DNA of 9,466 nt from an uncultured Kiloniellales bacterium (GTDB taxonomy: Bacteria > Pseudomonadota > Alphaproteobacteria > Kiloniellales > JAKSDN01), in contig CAMYMY010000112.1 of the NCBI GenBank assembly GCA_947259625.1, forward strand, positions 1 to 9,466. Reading direction: 5' to 3'. A program made the position numbers and the translations under genes. Of this stretch, positions 1-6,692 are shown one piece after another. Below the pieces are notes generated by a model. That model saw only the letters and a program-made list of their open reading frames with translations. It searched no databases and had not been told where the DNA came from. The first letter of the stretch is position 1; each line of letters opens with the position of its first letter.

Positions 1-258
1 CAGGAGAGCGGCCTGGACGGCGTGGTCTGCAGCCCGCGGGAGATCGCGGCTCTGCGGCGCGCGTGCGACCCCGCCTTCGTCCTCCTGGTACCCGGCATCC
101 GGCCCGACTGGGCGGTCAGGGGCGACCAGAAGCGGGTCATGACCCCGGCCGAAGCCCTGGCCGCCGGCGCCGACTACCTGGTGATCGGCCGGCCGATTAC
201 CGGCGCCGAGGACCCGGCCGCCGCCGCTCGGCGCATCGTCGGCGAACTCGCGGGATAG
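1..258 (+). CDS. pyrF: Orotidine 5'-phosphate decarboxylase, C-terminal part (5' end outside window)
   Basis: This is the last 85 residues of the enzyme that decarboxylates OMP to UMP, the final step of de novo pyrimidine synthesis in the cytoplasm. The frame is open from the first base and ends at TAG 256-258. Family landmarks are visible: GLDGVVCSP near the window edge, then VPGIRP, DQKR followed by a TP..A..AGADYLVIGR stretch, where the final Gly-Arg belongs to the phosphate-binding end of the TIM barrel. The tail RPITGAEDPAAAARRI is also typical. The apparent GTG start at position 22 is internal (a Val in DGVV), so the true start lies upstream of the window. The next gene begins 8 nt after the stop, suggesting co-transcription. 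Assignment is from motifs and is strong. Confidence 0.93.
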   Translation, partial: QESGLDGVVCSPREIAALRRACDPAFVLLVPGIRPDWAVRGDQKRVMTPAEALAAGADYLVIGRPITGAEDPAAAARRIVGELAG

Positions 259-266
259 AGCGCAAC

Positions 267-1124
267 ATGTCGATGGGCCCGCCTCCGGCTCCCCTCAGCG
301 ACCTGCCGGTCGGCGCGTCGGTCTCCGCGGCCTATCGCAGCGTGTTCGGCCGGCTCGGCTACCTGATGCGGGCCGCCCTGGTGCCGTTTCTGCTCTCACT
401 CCTCATCCTGGTCCTGAGTCGGGCCGCGGGGGAAAGCCCTATCCTGATACAGGTGCTGGGGTTGCTCACGCTCGGGCCTTACACGATCTTCGCGGTGGCC
501 TGGCATCGCGCCGTGTTGCTGGATGCACGACCGCCGGTGATTCCGGTTTGGGAGAAGCGGCATTGGCGCTTCCTCGGCTATCTGTTGATCATCACGGCGG
601 TCAGCTACGGCGCGAGCTTTCTTTACCAGCCCGTCGTGGCCTCCGCCTTTCTGACGCCCGAGGGGCCGGCGACCACGAGCCTCGACATGCGCGCCGTCCT
701 CGTCGCGCTCATCAGCCTGGTGCTTGTGATGTATCTCTTCTTGCGTATCAGCTTCGTGTTCCCGGCAGTCGCCGTGGACGAGATCTATGGGCTCGCCTTG
801 GCTTGGCGTCACAGCAAAGGCCAGGGTCTGCGCCTGTTCGGGGCCATGTTCACGACCATGATTCTGGCATACCTCGGCATGATGATCGTCTTGCAGGTTC
901 TGCTCACCCCGTTCACTGGGGCCCTGCACGAGTCCGAGGACACGGCTTTCCTGATGACGGCCGTAGAGACGCTGAATCTCGCGCTCAACTATATCCTCAT
1001 AGCCCTCAGCCTCAGCCTGATCTCGGTCGCGTTCCGCACCTGTACCGGATGGATTCCCGACGCTCTTGGCCCGCCTGGCGGCCCCCTTGCCGGAGTCCCC
1101 CCGAACGACGACGCCGGCACTTGA
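267..1124 (+). CDS. Six-segment integral membrane protein of unknown role
   Basis: This encodes a 285-residue hydrophobic protein with about six predicted membrane segments, near residues 32-52, 58-80, 102-122, 142-168, 190-214 and 232-256. The N-terminal 25 residues are Pro-rich and the C-terminal tail is a hydrophilic Pro/Gly stretch. The sequence around residues 160-187 (Arg-Ile-Ser-Phe-Val-Phe-Pro-Ala, Val-Asp-Glu, then Ala-Trp-Arg-His-Ser-Lys-Gly) recalls loosely defined membrane families such as the YciC/glycerophosphodiesterase membrane-domain group; this is an impression, not a firm assignment. ATG 267 is chosen because it lies 8 nt after the pyrF stop. ATG 273 (third residue) is equally possible, and the longer frame back to 63 only shadows pyrF. 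The RBS is weak (GGGA 252-255, 11 nt away). No catalytic motif is visible. Confidence 0.82.
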   Translation: MSMGPPPAPLSDLPVGASVSAAYRSVFGRLGYLMRAALVPFLLSLLILVLSRAAGESPILIQVLGLLTLGPYTIFAVAWHRAVLLDARPPVIPVWEKRHWRFLGYLLIITAVSYGASFLYQPVVASAFLTPEGPATTSLDMRAVLVALISLVLVMYLFLRISFVFPAVAVDEIYGLALAWRHSKGQGLRLFGAMFTTMILAYLGMMIVLQVLLTPFTGALHESEDTAFLMTAVETLNLALNYILIALSLSLISVAFRTCTGWIPDALGPPGGPLAGVPPNDDAGT

Positions 1125-1131
1125 CGCTTCC

Positions 1132-1147
1132 GGACCATCCGTGGTCC
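1132..1147 (+). terminator. Short perfect hairpin between the membrane-protein gene and trpF
   Basis: GGACCA, loop TCCG, then TGGTCC forms a perfect 6-bp stem with a 4-nt loop. It lies in the 59-nt gap, 7 nt after the upstream stop codon and 36 nt before the trpF ATG. Only TTCC follows, so there is no real U-run. It may be a weak terminator, an RNA-processing or stability element, or chance. Confidence 0.3.
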
Positions 1148-1173
1148 TTCCATGTCGAGGGAATGGTGCGAAC

Positions 1174-1177
1174 AGGA
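1174..1177 (+). promoter_or_regulatory. Ribosome binding site of trpF (AGGA)
   Basis: AGGA ends 6 nt before ATG 1184. It supports that start over the in-frame ATG at 1163, and the resulting protein begins with the expected Met-Ala-Ile-Glu-Val-Lys-Ile-Cys-Gly. Confidence 0.65.
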
Positions 1178-1183
1178 CAAGCC

Positions 1184-1831
1184 ATGGCGATCGAGGTGAA
1201 GATCTGCGGCATCAACACGGCCAAGGCCATGGCCGCCGCGGTTGGCGGCGGCGCCGGGCTGGTTGGTCTGGTGTTTTATCCGCCCTCGCCGCGCTACCTG
1301 GGCCCGACCGAGGCCGCCGCGCTGGCGGCCCGCGTGCCGCCGGGCATCGTAAAGGTCGGGCTGTTCGTCGACCCGGACGACGCGACCCTGAGCACGGTCC
1401 TGAAGCAGGTGCCGATCGAGCTCATCCAGCTCCATGGGTCCGAGGCGCCGGGCCGGGTGGCCGCGATCAGCGGGCAATTCGGCCGCCCGGTCATGAAGGC
1501 CATCAAGGTCGCCGAACCCGAGGACCTGGAAGCGGCAAGCCGCTACCTGGAGGTCGCCGACCGACTGCTGTTCGACGCCAAGCCGCCCAAGCACATGACC
1601 GAGGCCTTGCCGGGCGGCAATGCGGTTACGTTCGACTGGCGGCTGCTGGCCGGGCGGACCTGGCGCCGTCCCTGGATGCTGTCCGGCGGACTGGACCCGG
1701 ACAACCTGGCCGAGGCGGTCGAGATTTCCGGGGCGCGCGCGGTCGACGTATCCTCCGGTGTCGAGGACCGGCCCGGCCTCAAGGACCCCGCGAAGATCGC
1801 GGCGTTTCTGGAAACCGCGCGCGCACTCTGA
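1184..1831 (+). CDS. trpF: Phosphoribosylanthranilate isomerase
   Basis: This 215-residue protein is normal length for stand-alone TrpF, the cytoplasmic TIM-barrel enzyme that converts N-(5-phosphoribosyl)anthranilate to CdRP in tryptophan synthesis. All diagnostic segments are present in order: KICGI at the N-terminus with the catalytic Cys, GLVFYPPSPRY, KVGLFVDPDD, ELIQLHGSE, AIKV, LLFDAKPP with the catalytic Asp, GGNAVTFDW, LSGGLDPDNL and VDVSSGVEDRPGLKD near the C-terminus, where the last segments bind phosphate. Start ATG 1184 is supported by AGGA at 1174-1177. The gene lies 59 nt after the membrane-protein gene, with a small hairpin in the gap. In related alphaproteobacteria trpF is usually followed at once by trpB; here trpB lies about 7.2 kb away. 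Confidence 0.96.
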   Translation: MAIEVKICGINTAKAMAAAVGGGAGLVGLVFYPPSPRYLGPTEAAALAARVPPGIVKVGLFVDPDDATLSTVLKQVPIELIQLHGSEAPGRVAAISGQFGRPVMKAIKVAEPEDLEAASRYLEVADRLLFDAKPPKHMTEALPGGNAVTFDWRLLAGRTWRRPWMLSGGLDPDNLAEAVEISGARAVDVSSGVEDRPGLKDPAKIAAFLETARAL

Positions 1832-1970
1832 CCGAGCGATCCCGAGCCGGCGGCTCCCCGGCAGGCGACGGCAAATAGCCCTGGACACGACTCGAATCGG
1901 AGTGCGACAAGCAAACGGTTCAATGTGCTTCGGCGGGGTCCGCAGCTAAGCGCGGTTTGCCGTAATCTGG

Positions 1971-1992
1971 ACGGGCCCGTTGTCGTAACGTT
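1971..1992. promoter_or_regulatory. Small palindromes upstream of the TerB-MipZ gene (possible operator)
   Basis: The 191-nt gap 1832-2022 holds a self-complementary 10-mer, ACGGGCCCGT (1971-1980), followed by AACGTT (1987-1992), about 30-50 nt before the GTG start at 2023. I found no convincing -35/-10 pair; TTGCCG at 1957-1962 is only a weak -35-like match. A regulatory role is a guess from position and symmetry. The rest of the gap shows only a 5-bp stem (GAGCC 1844-1848 with GGCTC 1852-1856) just after trpF. Confidence 0.2.
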
Positions 1993-2010
1993 GCTGGCTC
2001 GAATGGTGCC

Positions 2011-2014
2011 GAGG
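2011..2014 (+). promoter_or_regulatory. Ribosome binding site deciding the GTG start at 2023
   Basis: GAGG lies 8 nt before GTG 2023. No ATG suits this frame before residue 18, so this site supports the GTG start. Confidence 0.5.
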
Positions 2015-2022
2015 CCGTCCAA

Positions 2023-3330
2023 GTGAACCTGTTCGGCAGGCTGAGCGAAAACATCCACGCCCTGTCCGCGCGTATGCATAGCCGTGTGGTCCTGGAGTCC
2101 GCCATGGCCGCGGCGGCGCTGGTGGCGACGTCCGACGGCGAGGTTTCCTTTGCGAAACGAGCGACCCTCGACAAGGTCCTGGCCTCGCTGGATGCGCTCA
2201 AGGTCTTCGAGGTCCATGTGGCGATCGGCCTGTTCAACGGCTTCGCGGTCGCGATACGCGAGCACGAGGACGCCGGCAGGGGCCGGGCGCTGAGCTGCGT
2301 ATCGGAGGCCGCCGGCGACCGTCAGGCCGCCGACCTCATCATGCGGATCGCCCGGGCGATCGGCCAGGCCGGCAACGGCTTCTCGGTGCGGGAAGTGACC
2401 CGGATCACCGAGATATCCGCCGCCTTGGGCATCGCCTCTCCGGATCTCTGCGACGAGCGCCTCGCGGTCCCCAAGGGGCGCGGCAAGGCGCCGCACATCA
2501 TCGCCCTGGGGAATGAGAAGGGCGGGACGGGGAAATCGACCGCCGCAATGCACCTGGCGGTCGCGCTGCTCAAGCTCGGCCGCAAGGTCGGCACCCTCGA
2601 CTTCGACGGCCGGCAAGCAACGCTGTCGACCTTCCTCAGGAACCGCGCGGCCGCTGTCGCGGCGGGCAACCGGGACCTCCCGATGCCGCTGCACCGCCGC
2701 GTCGAGCGCTCCGCCCTGCGCGATCGCGGTCAGGCCGAATCCGAGGACCGGGCGCGAGTCCGCGAAGCCTTCGCCCAGCTTGCGGGCTGCGACTACGTGG
2801 TCATCGACACCCCGGGCAGCGAGTCCTACCTGTCCCGCATTGCCCATTTCAATTCCGACACGCTGATCACACCGCTCAACGACAGCTTCCTCGACATCGA
2901 CGTGCTGGCCAAGATCGACCGCAGCAAGCGCAGGGCGCTGGCGCCCAGCGAATACTGCAAGATGGTCTGGGACCTGAACACGCAGCGGCGATCGGACGGC
3001 GGCAAGGCGATCGACTGGATCGTCATGCGAAACCGTCTGGCGCACATCGACGCGCGCAACAACCGGGAGATCTCGGCCCTTCTGAAACAGCTCTCCCAGC
3101 GCATGGGCTTCCGTCTCGAGCCCGGGTTCAGCGAACGTGTCTCCTTTCGGGCCTATTTCGAAACCGGCTTCACGTTGCTCGACCTGTCCGACGAGGGGGC
3201 GGAGGCCTGGAACAACAAGAGCCACGAGCACGCCCGCGAGGAAATCGGCGATCTCTTGACCGCCGTCGGCGTGACTGAAGAGCACGGGCGGGCCGCGGAG
3301 AGAATCCCCAGGGCCGTCGGGCTGCACTGA
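2023..3330 (+). CDS. TerB-like domain fused to a MipZ/ParA-family ATPase
   Basis: This encodes 435 residues in two parts. Residues 15-140 form an all-helical region resembling TerB/DjlA-type domains, with A..ATSDGEV....R at 32-46 and a second weaker repeat at 103-137 ending in LGI. Residues 157-430 are a MipZ-type P-loop ATPase: deviant Walker A GNEKGGTGKST (163-173, signature Lys166 plus Lys171), LDFDGRQ (192-198), Walker B VVIDTPG (259-265), TPLNDSF (283-289), DWIVMRNRL (331-339) and GFTLLDL (382-388). MipZ binds ParB near the origin and blocks FtsZ assembly, setting the division site in alphaproteobacteria. Ordinary MipZ is about 270-300 residues and lacks the N-terminal domain, so this is probably a paralogue with an added module. 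No parB is nearby. It stands 191 nt after trpF and 226 nt before the next gene, so is probably transcribed alone. Confidence 0.88.
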   Translation: MNLFGRLSENIHALSARMHSRVVLESAMAAAALVATSDGEVSFAKRATLDKVLASLDALKVFEVHVAIGLFNGFAVAIREHEDAGRGRALSCVSEAAGDRQAADLIMRIARAIGQAGNGFSVREVTRITEISAALGIASPDLCDERLAVPKGRGKAPHIIALGNEKGGTGKSTAAMHLAVALLKLGRKVGTLDFDGRQATLSTFLRNRAAAVAAGNRDLPMPLHRRVERSALRDRGQAESEDRARVREAFAQLAGCDYVVIDTPGSESYLSRIAHFNSDTLITPLNDSFLDIDVLAKIDRSKRRALAPSEYCKMVWDLNTQRRSDGGKAIDWIVMRNRLAHIDARNNREISALLKQLSQRMGFRLEPGFSERVSFRAYFETGFTLLDLSDEGAEAWNNKSHEHAREEIGDLLTAVGVTEEHGRAAERIPRAVGLH

Positions 3331-3331
3331 A

Positions 3332-3384
3332 CGGCGGGTAGATTGCGGGAGAGTTCTTGCGACGGCCGGGACCGAGGCCCGCCG
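3332..3384. repeat. 7-bp inverted repeat downstream of the TerB-MipZ gene
   Basis: CGGCGGG (3332-3338) and CCCGCCG (3378-3384) are perfectly complementary across a 39-nt loop. GGCC at 3364-3367 and 3376-3379 could pair inside it. The left arm begins 2 nt after the TerB-MipZ stop. It may act as a terminator-like structure, but it lacks a U-run and the loop is long. Confidence 0.2.
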
Positions 3385-3421
3385 GATGTTCATGCCGTTT
3401 CGGATTTCCCAGCACGCGCCT

Positions 3422-3466
3422 TATAACAACACGGCGCGAGAGCCGGTCGAATTCGCTGCTTATAGT
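3422..3466 (+). promoter_or_regulatory. AT-rich -10-like elements upstream of the hydrolase/methyltransferase gene
   Basis: In an otherwise GC-rich 226-nt gap (3331-3556), TATAAC (3422-3427) and TATAGT (3461-3466) resemble -10 hexamers. Neither has a good TTGACA-like partner; the best is TTCGGA at 3399-3404, 17 nt before TATAAC. Either could start a transcript for the downstream two-gene operon. This is a weak call based on composition and position. Confidence 0.25.
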
Positions 3467-3544
3467 GAAGATCCAGCCGCGGCGGTGACAGAGTGCCACG
3501 TCTCCCGCCCGCCGGATCCGCAGGCGATCGCCGCAAAGGAGCAA

Positions 3545-3550
3545 AGAGGA
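3545..3550 (+). promoter_or_regulatory. Ribosome binding site deciding the ATG start at 3557
   Basis: AGAGGA ends 6 nt before ATG 3557, with GGAG just upstream (3538-3541). This strong site favours 3557 over the in-frame ATG at 3386, whose extra 57 residues do not resemble a protein domain. Confidence 0.75.
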
Positions 3551-3556
3551 ACTCAC

Positions 3557-5290
3557 ATGCGGCCATCGATCGAGAAGACCTTTGCAACCTGGGACAGGAC
3601 GGAGCTGTTCTACCGGGCTTGGCCGACGGAGACACCCAGCGATCGGGCGATAATCTTGTTCCATCGGGGCCACGAGCACTCGGGGCGCTGGAAGGACGTG
3701 ATCGACAAGCTCGAACTGCCGGGCTATTCGGTCTTTGCCTGGGACGCGCGCGGCCACGGCCGGTCGCCCGGTGAGCGCGGCTATGCAGAAAGCTTCGGAT
3801 CGCTCGTCAAGGATGTCGACTCCTTCGTCCGGCATGTCGCGACGGAACACGGCTTCGCCTACGAGAATCTCGTCGTCATGGCGCACAGCGTCGGCAGCGT
3901 CCTGGTCAGCACCTGGGTGCACGATTATGCACCGCCGATCCGGGCGCTCGTTCTGGGCAGCCCCGCCTTGCGCGTCAGGCTCTACGTGCCCTTCGCCGTG
4001 CCAGGGCTGCGCCTGCTGCGGAAGATAAAGGGCAAGACCTTCATCAAGAGCTATGTGAAGGGCAAGCTGCTGACCCGCGACCCGGTGAAGGCGCGCTCCT
4101 ACAACGAGGATCCGCTGATCACGCCGAACATCGCAGTGAATATTCTCTTGGGGCTGCGCGACGCGGCCACGCGGCTGATCCAGGATTCGGCCGCCATCAC
4201 GGTCCCGGTGCTGGTCCTGACCTCGGGCGGCGACTGGGTCGTAGAGCAGCCGCCCCAACGTCGCTTCTTCGAGGGGCTGTCGAGTCCGAGGAAGGAGATG
4301 CACGTATTCCCGGGCTTCCTGCACGACACCTTCAACGAGATCGACAGCCACCTGCCGATCGGCAAGGCGCGCGACTTCATCGAGGACGTCTTCACCAACC
4401 CGCTGGAAGCGCCGGATCACATCAACGCCGATCGCACCGGCCATACCAAGAAAGAGTTCGATCGGCTGTGTCGGCCAGCCCCGGCGATGGCCGCCAGCGG
4501 CTTTGCGCTCATGCGCTTCTTCCTGTCGACGATCGGGCGCTTGAGCGAGGGCATCCGGGTCGGGTGGCGGAGCGGTTTCGATTCGGGGGCCATGCTGGAC
4601 TACGTCTACCGCAACGAAGCGAAAGGGCTGACGCCGCTCGGCCGGTTGATCGACCGGCAATACCTGGACAGCCCGGGTTGGCGCGGCATCCGTCAACGCA
4701 AGCTCCACCTCGAGGCGATGCTGGAGCAAGCGATCGACCGTATCCGAAGCAATGGCGAGAAGGTGCATATCGTCGACATCGCGACGGGTCAGGGCCGTTA
4801 CGTGCTGGACGTCCTCGCCCGGGAAGGCGGCCAAACGATCACGGCGCTGTTGCGCGATTTCAGCGACGACAATGTCCGCGCGGGAGCGGTGCTGGCGGCG
4901 GAGATGGGCCTGGGAGGCGTCGCGTTCGAACAGGCCGATGCCTTCGACCGAGAGTCGCTGGCCGGACTCACGCCCAAGCCCAATATCGGAATCGTCTCCG
5001 GTCTGTACGAATTGTTCCCCGACAACGAGCCTGTGCGCGCCTCGCTCGCCGGCCTGGCGGAGGCGATGGTGCCCGGCGGATTCCTCGTCTACACAGGCCA
5101 GCCCTGGCATCCGCAGATCGAGTTCATTGCGCGGGTGCTGACCAGCCACCGCAGAGGCGAACCCTGGATCATGCGACGCCGGATTCAAGCGGAAATGGAT
5201 GCGTTGGCAGCCGAGGCCGGCTTCGAGAAGATAGCCATGGCGGTCGACGAGGACGGCATCTTCACTGTGTCGCTGGCGCGGAAGGTTTGA
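3557..5290 (+). CDS. Bifunctional alpha/beta hydrolase / class I SAM methyltransferase (YnbC-like)
   Basis: This 577-residue two-domain protein closely matches the E. coli YnbC architecture (about 585 residues). Residues 1-285 are an alpha/beta hydrolase of the monoacylglycerol lipase/lysophospholipase type: oxyanion region FHRGHEHSGRW (35-45), WDARGHGRSPG (62-72), nucleophile elbow MAHSVGS with Ser111, probable acid Asp226 in SGGDWVV, and His256 in FLHDTFNE. Residues 345-577 are a Rossmann methyltransferase with motif I VDIATGQGRY (406-415), YELFPDN (484-490), VPGGFLVYTGQPWHPQ (505-520) and a C-terminal AGF segment; this probably belongs to the putative methyltransferase family found beside such hydrolases. 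No signal peptide is seen, so a cytoplasmic or membrane-peripheral site is likely. It is separated by one codon from the phosphatase gene and faces phospholipid genes, which suggests a lipid substrate. The substrate is unknown. Confidence 0.9.
   Translation: MRPSIEKTFATWDRTELFYRAWPTETPSDRAIILFHRGHEHSGRWKDVIDKLELPGYSVFAWDARGHGRSPGERGYAESFGSLVKDVDSFVRHVATEHGFAYENLVVMAHSVGSVLVSTWVHDYAPPIRALVLGSPALRVRLYVPFAVPGLRLLRKIKGKTFIKSYVKGKLLTRDPVKARSYNEDPLITPNIAVNILLGLRDAATRLIQDSAAITVPVLVLTSGGDWVVEQPPQRRFFEGLSSPRKEMHVFPGFLHDTFNEIDSHLPIGKARDFIEDVFTNPLEAPDHINADRTGHTKKEFDRLCRPAPAMAASGFALMRFFLSTIGRLSEGIRVGWRSGFDSGAMLDYVYRNEAKGLTPLGRLIDRQYLDSPGWRGIRQRKLHLEAMLEQAIDRIRSNGEKVHIVDIATGQGRYVLDVLAREGGQTITALLRDFSDDNVRAGAVLAAEMGLGGVAFEQADAFDRESLAGLTPKPNIGIVSGLYELFPDNEPVRASLAGLAEAMVPGGFLVYTGQPWHPQIEFIARVLTSHRRGEPWIMRRRIQAEMDALAAEAGFEKIAMAVDEDGIFTVSLARKV
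5280..5285 (+). promoter_or_regulatory. Ribosome binding site deciding the TTG start at 5294
   Basis: GGAAGG overlaps the last codons of the hydrolase/methyltransferase gene and sits 8 nt before TTG 5294. The next in-frame ATG is at residue 58, inside the conserved membrane region, so the rare TTG start is the best choice. Confidence 0.65.
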
Positions 5291-5293
5291 ACC

Positions 5294-6661
5294 TTGGGTG
5301 CAGCAGCCACCCCTCGGCCGATAAAGGAAGCCTGTTTGTGGCTCTGCTTCCTCGGTCCGTTCTTTTTTCTGGTCTACGGTTTCGCCAACTGGGCAGCGGC
5401 GCAACGATCTTCGGTCGGCAGCTTCTTTTTCGACTGGGAGCGGGCCATCCCCGTGCTGCCCTGGATGGTTATTCCCTATATGTCTATCGACCTGTTCTTC
5501 GCGGGCGCACTCTTCGTCTGCAGCGACAGGGGGGAGCTCCGGACCCACGTCAAGCGCGTGGTCTTCGCCATCCTCGTTTCGGCGCTCGGGTTCCTCCTGT
5601 TCCCCCTCGCCTTTGCCTTCCCGCGGCCCGAGGTCGACGGGCTGCTGGGTGCGATCTTCGGCGTCCTGCACGGCTTGGACCAACCTTACAACCAGGCGCC
5701 GTCACTCCACATCAGCCTGCTGATCCTGTTGTGGGCCGTCTACGGCCGCCATTTGCGGGGATGGCTGGGCTGGGCAGCGCACATATGGTTTGCGCTGACC
5801 GCCGCCTCGGTGCTGTTTACCTATCAGCACCACTTCATCGACATCCCGACCGGGGCGCTGGTCGGGGTCACGGCTCTCTACCTGTTTCCCGGGCGCCAGG
5901 CCGAAGCGCCCCTGGTGCCGTTCCGCCCTACGCGGGTGCACCGGACAATCGCCCTGCGTTATGCACTCCTGGCTGCACTGCTGACAGGGGGATCTGCGCT
6001 CTGGCCTCCGGCGGCCCCAGCCTTGCTCTGGGGCGCGCTGGCCGTTGCCCTGGTTGCGCTGGGCTACATCTGGCTGGGTCCCGCGGTCTTCCGCAAGCAC
6101 GACGGCCGTATGAGCGGTGCCGCGATCCTCCTGCTGGCACCTTACCTCCTGGGGACCGAGCTGTCCTTTCGGTGGTTTTGCCGCCGCGATGACCCCTATG
6201 GCGAGGTGGTGCCCGGTCTGCTCGTCGGCCGCAGGCTCAACCCGCGCGAGGCATCCACGGCGGTGGCTGCGCAGGGCATCGCGACGGTCGTCGATCTGAC
6301 CGCCGAGTTCTCCGAGACCGAGGTATTCCGGGACCTGTGCTATTTCAATCTTCCGATTCTCGACCTGACGCCGCCGACGCCGGACGAGCTTTGCGTCGTC
6401 TGCCGGTTTATCGACAACCGAATTGGCACGGGCCCGGTCTATCTGCACTGCGCCCTCGGCTACTCCCGCAGTGCCATCGCCGCGGCCGCCTATCTGCTGT
6501 ATGCCGGTTGCGCCGAGAGCGCCGAGCAGGCGGTTGAACTGCTGCGTCGTGCGCGGCCCAAGGCTGTCTTGACAGATGCGCACGTGGCGGCACTGCGCGC
6601 CGTCCTCCCGGGCGTTAGCGACGAGCGGTTCGGTGAACTGCAGCCCTGCGCTGCCCGCTGA
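5294..6661 (+). CDS. PAP2-type membrane phosphatase fused to a dual-specificity-type cysteine phosphatase (YnbD-like)
   Basis: This 455-residue inner-membrane protein has the architecture of E. coli YnbD (about 430 residues). The N-terminal two thirds is multi-spanning and carries PAP2 motifs NQAPSLH (133-139) and YQHHFIDIPTG (177-187), resembling the PAP2 subgroup with PSLH and QHH..D and no clear first K...RP motif. Further hydrophobic segments lie near 218-232, 240-264 and 274-290. The C-terminal part (300-440) is a tyrosine/dual-specificity phosphatase fold with the CX5R loop HCALGYSRS (Cys386, Arg392) and a candidate general acid in PILDLTPPTPDE (Asp357 or Asp363). Both classes remove phosphate from phosphoesters; in this context a phospholipid such as a phosphatidyl-alcohol phosphate is plausible but inferred. 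It starts at TTG, three bases after the upstream stop and in the same frame. Its stop is 28 nt from the convergent acyltransferase stop. Confidence 0.88.
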   Translation: MGAAATPRPIKEACLWLCFLGPFFFLVYGFANWAAAQRSSVGSFFFDWERAIPVLPWMVIPYMSIDLFFAGALFVCSDRGELRTHVKRVVFAILVSALGFLLFPLAFAFPRPEVDGLLGAIFGVLHGLDQPYNQAPSLHISLLILLWAVYGRHLRGWLGWAAHIWFALTAASVLFTYQHHFIDIPTGALVGVTALYLFPGRQAEAPLVPFRPTRVHRTIALRYALLAALLTGGSALWPPAAPALLWGALAVALVALGYIWLGPAVFRKHDGRMSGAAILLLAPYLLGTELSFRWFCRRDDPYGEVVPGLLVGRRLNPREASTAVAAQGIATVVDLTAEFSETEVFRDLCYFNLPILDLTPPTPDELCVVCRFIDNRIGTGPVYLHCALGYSRSAIAAAAYLLYAGCAESAEQAVELLRRARPKAVLTDAHVAALRAVLPGVSDERFGELQPCAAR

Positions 6662-6692
6662 GCCACCGGAGAACACCGTCGCCGCCGGCTCA
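6659..6692. terminator. Inverted repeat spanning both convergent stop codons
   Basis: TGAGCC (6659-6664) and GGCTCA (6687-6692) are perfect inverted arms, extended by CGG (6667-6669) with its complement after a 2x2 mismatch. Each arm contains the stop codon of one convergent gene. The position suits a bidirectional terminator, but there is no U-run on either side, so this is tentative. Confidence 0.3.

Noticed and set aside
1880..1945. Possible tRNA fragment (GGTTCAAT at 1917-1924 looks like a T-loop)
   Set aside because: No acceptor stem, anticodon arm or D-arm can be folded around it, so no tRNA remnant or integration site is supported.
1543..3393. 616-codon open frame on the minus strand
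   Set aside because: It is antisense to trpF and the TerB-MipZ gene, with no recognisable motif; it mirrors the codon pattern of the real genes.
3386..3556. Upstream ATG at 3386 as the start of the hydrolase/methyltransferase
   Set aside because: The extra 57 residues are not domain-like, no RBS precedes that ATG, and ATG 3557 has a strong AGAGGA at ideal spacing.
3170..5683. 837-codon open frame on the minus strand
   Set aside because: It runs antisense to the hydrolase/methyltransferase gene and both neighbours, is rich in Arg/His/Gln/Asp low-complexity sequence, and has no domain motif. Long antisense frames are expected at this GC content.
4468..6192. 574-codon plus-strand frame across the hydrolase/phosphatase junction
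   Set aside because: It is out of frame with both well-supported genes and has an Arg/Pro/Gly-rich composition typical of a shifted frame.
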